A stretch of DNA of 39,691 nucleotides, taken from positions 1-39,691 of the forward strand of contig CADBFE010000006.1 of assembly GCA_902793845.1 (NCBI GenBank). Direction: 5' to 3'. Positions within the stretch are counted from its first letter, which is position 1. The number at the start of each line of letters is the position of its first letter. The notes under the pieces were generated by a model. The model searched no databases, had not been told where the DNA came from, and saw only the letters and a program-made list of their open reading frames with translations. Origin of the DNA: an uncultured Lachnospiraceae bacterium. GTDB lineage: Bacteria; Bacillota; Clostridia; Lachnospirales; Lachnospiraceae. The position numbers and the translations under genes are program-made. Below, piece by piece: positions 36,413-39,691 of the stretch.

Positions 36413-36468
36413 AAAAATAACACCCCCGACACTGAGCTGACCGCAATGTGTCGGAGGTGTTATTTTTT
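36413..36468. terminator. Bidirectional intrinsic terminator between convergent genes
   Basis: AAAAATAACACC-cCCGACAC pairs with GTGTCGG-aGGTGTTATTTTTT around a 15-base loop. T runs occur on both strands, so it can end both the purine operon (+) and the polymerase/YolD-like operon (-). Confidence 0.9.
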
Positions 36469-36502
36469 CTGCTCGGAGGCATTAGTCACTGTAGTAAATT
36501 TT

Positions 36503-36691
36503 CTACTCGGAGTCATCATCCTTATTATGACTTTCGTATTCTGCCTGCTTATGTTCGATGGCTTCATCGTAACCACGGAGAGCTGAGAAGGGGAGGAATA
36601 TTTTCGCCCGCTCATCCATTGGCATTCGTTTTTTTCCCGATTTTGAAGGGAATGGATAATCAACATTTATAATATCATCATAATTTCCCAT
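36503..36691 (-). CDS. YolD-like small protein
   Basis: This 62-residue protein has the YolD-type core of gram-positive SOS-associated proteins: GNYDDIINVDYPFPSKSGKKRMPMDERAKIFLPFSALRGYDEAI in family layout, i.e. the R-x-M-x-x-x-x-R-A-x-x-F-x-P-F-x-A-L pattern. Such genes are often paired with Y-family polymerases. Here its ATG (36691) overlaps the polymerase stop codon by one base, so translation is coupled. The C-terminus is Lys/Asp-rich. The function of the family is not well defined; a role in damage response is inferred from the pairing. The shared hairpin at 36413-36468 ends its transcript. Confidence 0.82.
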   Translation of the reverse strand: MGNYDDIINVDYPFPSKSGKKRMPMDERAKIFLPFSALRGYDEAIEHKQAEYESHNKDDDSE

Positions 36692-38103
36692 TATGCTCTG
36701 TGGCCTCCTATCTGACGGTTTCTGTCTTTTGCTGTTGCCCCCTCCTCGAGATTTGTTCCTTTAAGGACGGCATTTCGCCCGTATTTTTCCTGAATGGTCA
36801 GCATGGCCTTCTGGACTTTCTTTTCCTTTTCGACAGCATCTATATCAGTGAACAGATCAAGCTGGACATAATCCTCTGTGGTCACCTCATTGGCACATAC
36901 ATTTACTCTCCGTACAAATAATGCAGGATCTGCGATTTCATCAAATATGCCGACGATTGCCTCTCTGATAATCTTGGCGGAAGCTGTTGCAGTTGCAAGG
37001 GATACCGAACCTCCTACGGGAGCCGGTACTAGTCTGCCGTAATAATCCATGACTATTTCACCGTCATAATCTCCGTTATCAACTGTGATACGGTCAAAAA
37101 AGAGCATCAGTGTAAATGATTTGCTCACAAGATTTTTTGCTATCATGTCCTGTACCAGAGCCTCAGCCATCTCCTTGACTATGATCCTCGCTTTATCATA
37201 CTCATAAGGGCATGACAGGACCTGGCCCTGGGAGAGACTGTTTGTCCTTGGTTTGTATGCCTTGATATCCTTAATCGTACACGGCTCGTATCCCCATGCA
37301 TGATCGATCAGGATCTCTGCGTCTATTCCGAATATTCTATACAGGAGCTTCTCATTTTCGATGGACATCCTGGCCACATCACCCCATGTAAACATACCGT
37401 TTTTTTCAAGTCTCTTTGCAGTGCCTTTTCCGGTACGCCAAAAGTCTGTCAGAGGTCTGTAATCCCAGTATTTCTCGCGAAACTTTTTTTCATCAAGGAC
37501 TGCTATGCGGACTCCGTCTTTATCAGCCGGCATATGCTTGGCTTCTATATCCATGGCTATTTTGCAAAGATACAGATTGGAGGCTACGCCTACCGTCGCC
37601 GTAATCCCCGTTTTGTTAAGAACTGCCCGAACCATCCGCGCAGCCAGGTCGTGGGCTGACATATTATAAAGCTTCAGATAATCGGTCACATCGATAAATA
37701 CCTCATCGATACTGTATACACTGATATCTTCATGGCTCACAAAATCAAGGTATGTCTCATATATCCTTGAGGAATAATCTATATAGAGAGCCATCCTGGG
37801 CTTGGCCACGATATACTCAAGAGGTTTGCCTGTATACTCAAGTATTTCCCTGGCTTTTTGCTCCACCTCAAAGAGACGGCTCCTGCCTGACAGTCCGTAT
37901 GCTTTAAGGGAAGGGCTGACAGCCAGACAAATGGTCTTGGCAGTCCTTGACTCGTCTGCCACTACCAGATTGGTTGTAAGAGGATCCAGACCTCTCTCTG
38001 CACACTCAACGGAGGCATAGAAAGACTTTAAGTCAATAGCCACATATGTTCTGTTTTTATTTGGATAAATTTCAGATGCCATATCAGAATTATTATCCGT
38101 CAT
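36691..38103 (-). CDS. Y-family DNA polymerase (UvrX/ImpB-MucB type)
   Basis: This translesion polymerase has the Y-family palm motif AIDLKSFYASVECAERGLDP (metal-binding Asp and steric-gate region), SIDEVFIDVTDYL with the catalytic Asp-Glu, TGITATVGVASNLYLCKIAMD, and a C-terminal little-finger domain. The frame reaches ATG 38160, but that codon lies in the loop of the tRNA terminator hairpin, so the start is more likely ATG 38103 (470 residues) or 38082. Neither has a good ribosome site. It precedes a YolD-like gene with a one-base overlap, a pairing known from gram-positive umuC-like operons. LexA-type control is plausible, but I could not find a clear site. Confidence 0.88.
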   Translation of the reverse strand: MTDNNSDMASEIYPNKNRTYVAIDLKSFYASVECAERGLDPLTTNLVVADESRTAKTICLAVSPSLKAYGLSGRSRLFEVEQKAREILEYTGKPLEYIVAKPRMALYIDYSSRIYETYLDFVSHEDISVYSIDEVFIDVTDYLKLYNMSAHDLAARMVRAVLNKTGITATVGVASNLYLCKIAMDIEAKHMPADKDGVRIAVLDEKKFREKYWDYRPLTDFWRTGKGTAKRLEKNGMFTWGDVARMSIENEKLLYRIFGIDAEILIDHAWGYEPCTIKDIKAYKPRTNSLSQGQVLSCPYEYDKARIIVKEMAEALVQDMIAKNLVSKSFTLMLFFDRITVDNGDYDGEIVMDYYGRLVPAPVGGSVSLATATASAKIIREAIVGIFDEIADPALFVRRVNVCANEVTTEDYVQLDLFTDIDAVEKEKKVQKAMLTIQEKYGRNAVLKGTNLEEGATAKDRNRQIGGHRA

Positions 38104-38130
38104 ATCGGGGAAAAAATAAATCGAACAGGG

Positions 38131-38170
38131 AGAAAAAATAAAAAAGTCCTGAATTTTCATTCAGAACTTT
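38131..38170 (-). terminator. Intrinsic terminator of tRNA-Trp
   Basis: On the minus strand AAAGTTCTGAAT (38170-38159) pairs with ATTCAGGACTTT (38154-38143) across a GAAA loop with one G-T pair, then a T-rich tract to about 38131. It starts 3 bases after the tRNA 3' end. Confidence 0.88.
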
Positions 38171-38173
38171 CAG

Positions 38174-38244
38174 CAGGGGATGAGAGAATCGAACTCCCAC
38201 CAAAGGTTTTGGAGACCCCTATCATACCATTTGACCAATCCCCT
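38174..38244 (-). tRNA. tRNA-Trp (anticodon CCA)
   Basis: The 71-base cloverleaf reads on the minus strand: acceptor AGGGGAT/ATCCCCT, D-stem GTCA/TGAT, anticodon stem GGGGT/ACCTT with loop CTCCAAA (anticodon CCA), a four-base variable loop, T-stem GGGAG/CTCTC with loop TTCGATT, and discriminator G. The 3' CCA is not encoded (CTG follows). D and T stems include G-T pairs but no mismatches. Confidence 0.93.
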
Positions 38245-38267
38245 AGGGTGTCTTACGCGACTTAAAT

Positions 38268-38296
38268 AAGATAACATAAACCGGTGACAATTGCAA
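38268..38296 (-). promoter_or_regulatory. Candidate promoter of tRNA-Trp
   Basis: On the minus strand TTGCAA (38296-38291), 17 bases and TATCTT (38273-38268) lie 23 bases before the tRNA. Each box matches the consensus at four of six positions. Confidence 0.4.
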
Positions 38297-38339
38297 GTGT
38301 TATTTATTATATAATAAACGTTACCGCAACCGTCACCGG
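38281..38339. repeat. Long imperfect inverted repeat, probable terminator
   Basis: CCGGTGAC-aa-TTGC (from 38281) pairs with GCAA-cc-GTCACCGG (to 38339), with a 16-base perfect palindrome TTTATTATATAATAAA in its centre. It lies between the small ORF and tRNA-Trp and probably ends the ORF's transcript. Confidence 0.6.
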
Positions 38340-38393
38340 CTTATCATGTTAAATATGATGTTTTGCAAAAAAAGACTGTCTCCTTTCCGGAAA

Positions 38394-38588
38394 TTACTTC
38401 CTGTATTCATGGAGATATAAGTTTACGTTTACAGGTCTTCCCGATCTTGCATACCCGGTGGTTCTAACGGTTATATCATCCCTGACCTTGCTGCATTCTT
38501 CATCGAGCATTGAACCAAAGCCCGATTTGTTTTCTTTTTCCTGCTTCCTGCTGCTTCCATACTGAGGGCCTCCGCCTTTCTTGTCCAT
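38394..38588 (-). CDS. Hypothetical small protein, start uncertain
   Basis: From ATG 38588 the ORF has 64 residues (MDKKGGGPQYGSSRKQ..., ending YLHEYRK), polar and Gly/Ser/Lys-rich without membrane helix. This ATG has no ribosome site. The same frame stays open upstream for about 30 codons and reads IPAAYTDTFSKVATVTGISP before the ATG, which looks like natural protein sequence. A strong AAGGAGG (38669-38663) sits just upstream of that extension, but the only start-like codon near it is ATT (38660) at 2-base spacing. The real gene may thus be about 88 residues with a rare or lost start. I do not recognise the family. Confidence 0.6.
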   Translation of the reverse strand: MDKKGGGPQYGSSRKQEKENKSGFGSMLDEECSKVRDDITVRTTGYARSGRPVNVNLYLHEYRK

Positions 38589-38767
38589 AGAGGATTTGAT
38601 CGGTGAAATGCCGGTTACCGTTGCTACCTTTGAAAAAGTATCTGTGTATGCTGCGGGAATCGCCTCCTTTTCATAAGTAAAAAGAAAACACTTTGCTCCT
38701 CAATATATATATCGGCATTAGTTTACATAATATTAACGAAATTTTACAAAAAATTACATTTTTTCAA

Positions 38768-39691
38768 CTAATTTTTTACGATATTTCTGGCCCATATTCC
38801 GGCGCTAACCATGGCCCCGCCGATGATACATTTGATGAAGTCCACGGACAGTACGGCTATCATCATTATGATAATATCGATATCTGTGTACCGGCTGATA
38901 TAGTAGGCAACGGGTACTGACACAAGGAGCATAAAACATGAGTCAAATATCATGGTGATACCGGTCCTGCCTCCCGATCTGATGATGAAATATGATGCGT
39001 GAAGATATGAACCTACCGGCATAAACATGGCATTGATCAGTATAAAGCATGTTGCCATATTTCTGATGGTATCCGATGTCTTGTAAAAAAGAGGAAAGTA
39101 GGGACTGATAAGTCCCATCATAAATCCAAATAACACTCCGCAAAATACGGTAAAGGCAGTCAGCTTTTTTGCATAATCCTTCGCTTTATCTATCTCACCT
39201 CTGCCGAGTATCTGGCCGACGATGATACCAACCGCGTCACCCATTGCCAGGAATGCGACTCCGAGGAGGTTGTAGAGTGTCACCTCTATATTGATGGCAG
39301 CAACGGCGTCATATGATTTGTATGAATAACACTGATTAAGTATCGTTACACCAAGTGACCACAAGCCTTCATTCACCATGAGAGGCATCGATTTTACGAG
39401 GTACTTTTTAAGGAGATGTCCCGGTACGGCAAGGGTTTTGTAGGCTCCCTCTATAAAAGGATTTTCTGCCTTATGTGTATGAGTGTAGATAATCAGTATC
39501 GCTGCTTCAACAAACCTTGAGAAAACCGTTGCTATGGCGGCACCGTCTGCGCCGAGAGCCGGCATTCCGAAATGGCCGTAGATGAGCATATAGTTTCCGA
39601 TAAGGTTTATAAATACTGCCGCAAATGATGCATACATGGGGACTTTGGTCTGACCGGTCTCCCTTAAGGTTGATGCATATGTCTGTGTAAA
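38768..39691 (-). CDS. MATE-family multidrug/toxin efflux transporter (5' end outside window)
   Basis: At least 308 residues of an integral membrane protein are visible. The frame is open to the window end and reads TQTYASTLRETGQTKVPMYAS before the internal ATG 39637, typical of the MatE fold. Later segments include LIYGHFGMPALGADGAAIAT, VGIIVGQILGRGEIDKAKDYA and MFMPVGSYLHASYFIIRSGG, all MATE-like. About eight membrane helices can be counted in this part. It likely exports cationic compounds using an ion gradient, but the substrate is unknown. The coding sequence ends at 38768. The 180 bases after it are AT-rich with no clear terminator. Confidence 0.88.
   Translation of the reverse strand, partial: FTQTYASTLRETGQTKVPMYASFAAVFINLIGNYMLIYGHFGMPALGADGAAIATVFSRFVEAAILIIYTHTHKAENPFIEGAYKTLAVPGHLLKKYLVKSMPLMVNEGLWSLGVTILNQCYSYKSYDAVAAINIEVTLYNLLGVAFLAMGDAVGIIVGQILGRGEIDKAKDYAKKLTAFTVFCGVLFGFMMGLISPYFPLFYKTSDTIRNMATCFILINAMFMPVGSYLHASYFIIRSGGRTGITMIFDSCFMLLVSVPVAYYISRYTDIDIIIMMIAVLSVDFIKCIIGGAMVSAGIWARNIVKN

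Noticed and set aside
36398..36586. Plus-strand membrane-like ORF after the transformylase
   Set aside because: It overlaps the bidirectional terminator and the minus-strand YolD-like gene, which has clear family motifs; the hydrophobic frame is its complement.
38104..38160. N-terminal extension of the Y-family polymerase from ATG 38160
   Set aside because: This stretch forms the tRNA-Trp terminator and T tract; its translation (phenylalanine-rich) does not resemble polymerase sequence.

Overview
The window reads as chromosomal DNA of an anaerobic Firmicute, most likely a Lachnospiraceae member (Butyrivibrio/Roseburia-like). This is inferred from moderate GC with AT-rich spacers, strong AGGAGG ribosome sites, a four-subunit ferredoxin-linked 2-oxoacid oxidoreductase, small proteins of DUF4250 and apparent DUF6106 type, a Y-family polymerase paired with a YolD-like protein, and the split purine cyclohydrolase/transformylase pair. 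No phage, plasmid or CRISPR structure is visible.

Left part (1-15.9 kb), housekeeping and accessory metabolism on the + strand: the tail of an unknown protein, a LacI-type sensor fused to GGDEF, a diacylglycerol-kinase-family lipid kinase, glyA, a porCDAB-type oxidoreductase operon, a DUF4250 protein, a second lipid kinase, a beta-CASP metallo-beta-lactamase nuclease, a small membrane protein, guaB, a 52-residue ORF, and an operon of an AlaX-type tRNA-editing enzyme, a WYL regulator and a guanine/cytosine-type deaminase.

Centre (15.9-33.6 kb), the most unusual part. A MoxR ATPase - DUF58 - membrane protein - vWA - vWA - TPR operon (Bat-like) is followed by a 330-base control region and then nine tightly packed genes: a cytosolic Ser/Thr kinase, a four-helix membrane FHA protein, two membrane Ser/Thr kinases with different extracellular parts, a zinc-finger/FHA protein with four GKTV repeats, a PP2C phosphatase, a secreted trypsin-like protease joined through one membrane helix to two cytoplasmic FHA domains, a second PP2C, and a secreted acidic-stalk protein with a C-terminal degenerate FHA domain. 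The control region carries a consensus-like promoter, a hairpin, about 22.5 copies of the tetranucleotide GACA, and an intrinsic terminator just before the first kinase. I read this as one phosphothreonine signalling system spanning the membrane. Kinases write, FHA domains read, PP2Cs erase, and the extracellular domains (TPR-like, propeller-like, protease, acidic stalk) face outward. The Bat-like operon beside it may be the mechanical partner. This is inference from architecture and gene order.

Right part (33.6-39.7 kb): a block of hairpins and an unexplained GC-rich intergenic sequence, a solitary HicB antitoxin with a clear autoregulatory promoter/operator on the - strand, then + strand IMP cyclohydrolase (apparently frameshifted at its N-terminus) and AICAR transformylase, closed by a bidirectional terminator. 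On the - strand follow a YolD-like protein, a Y-family DNA polymerase, tRNA-Trp(CCA) with its own terminator, a small ORF whose coding frame seems to extend upstream without a normal start codon, and a MATE transporter cut by the window end.
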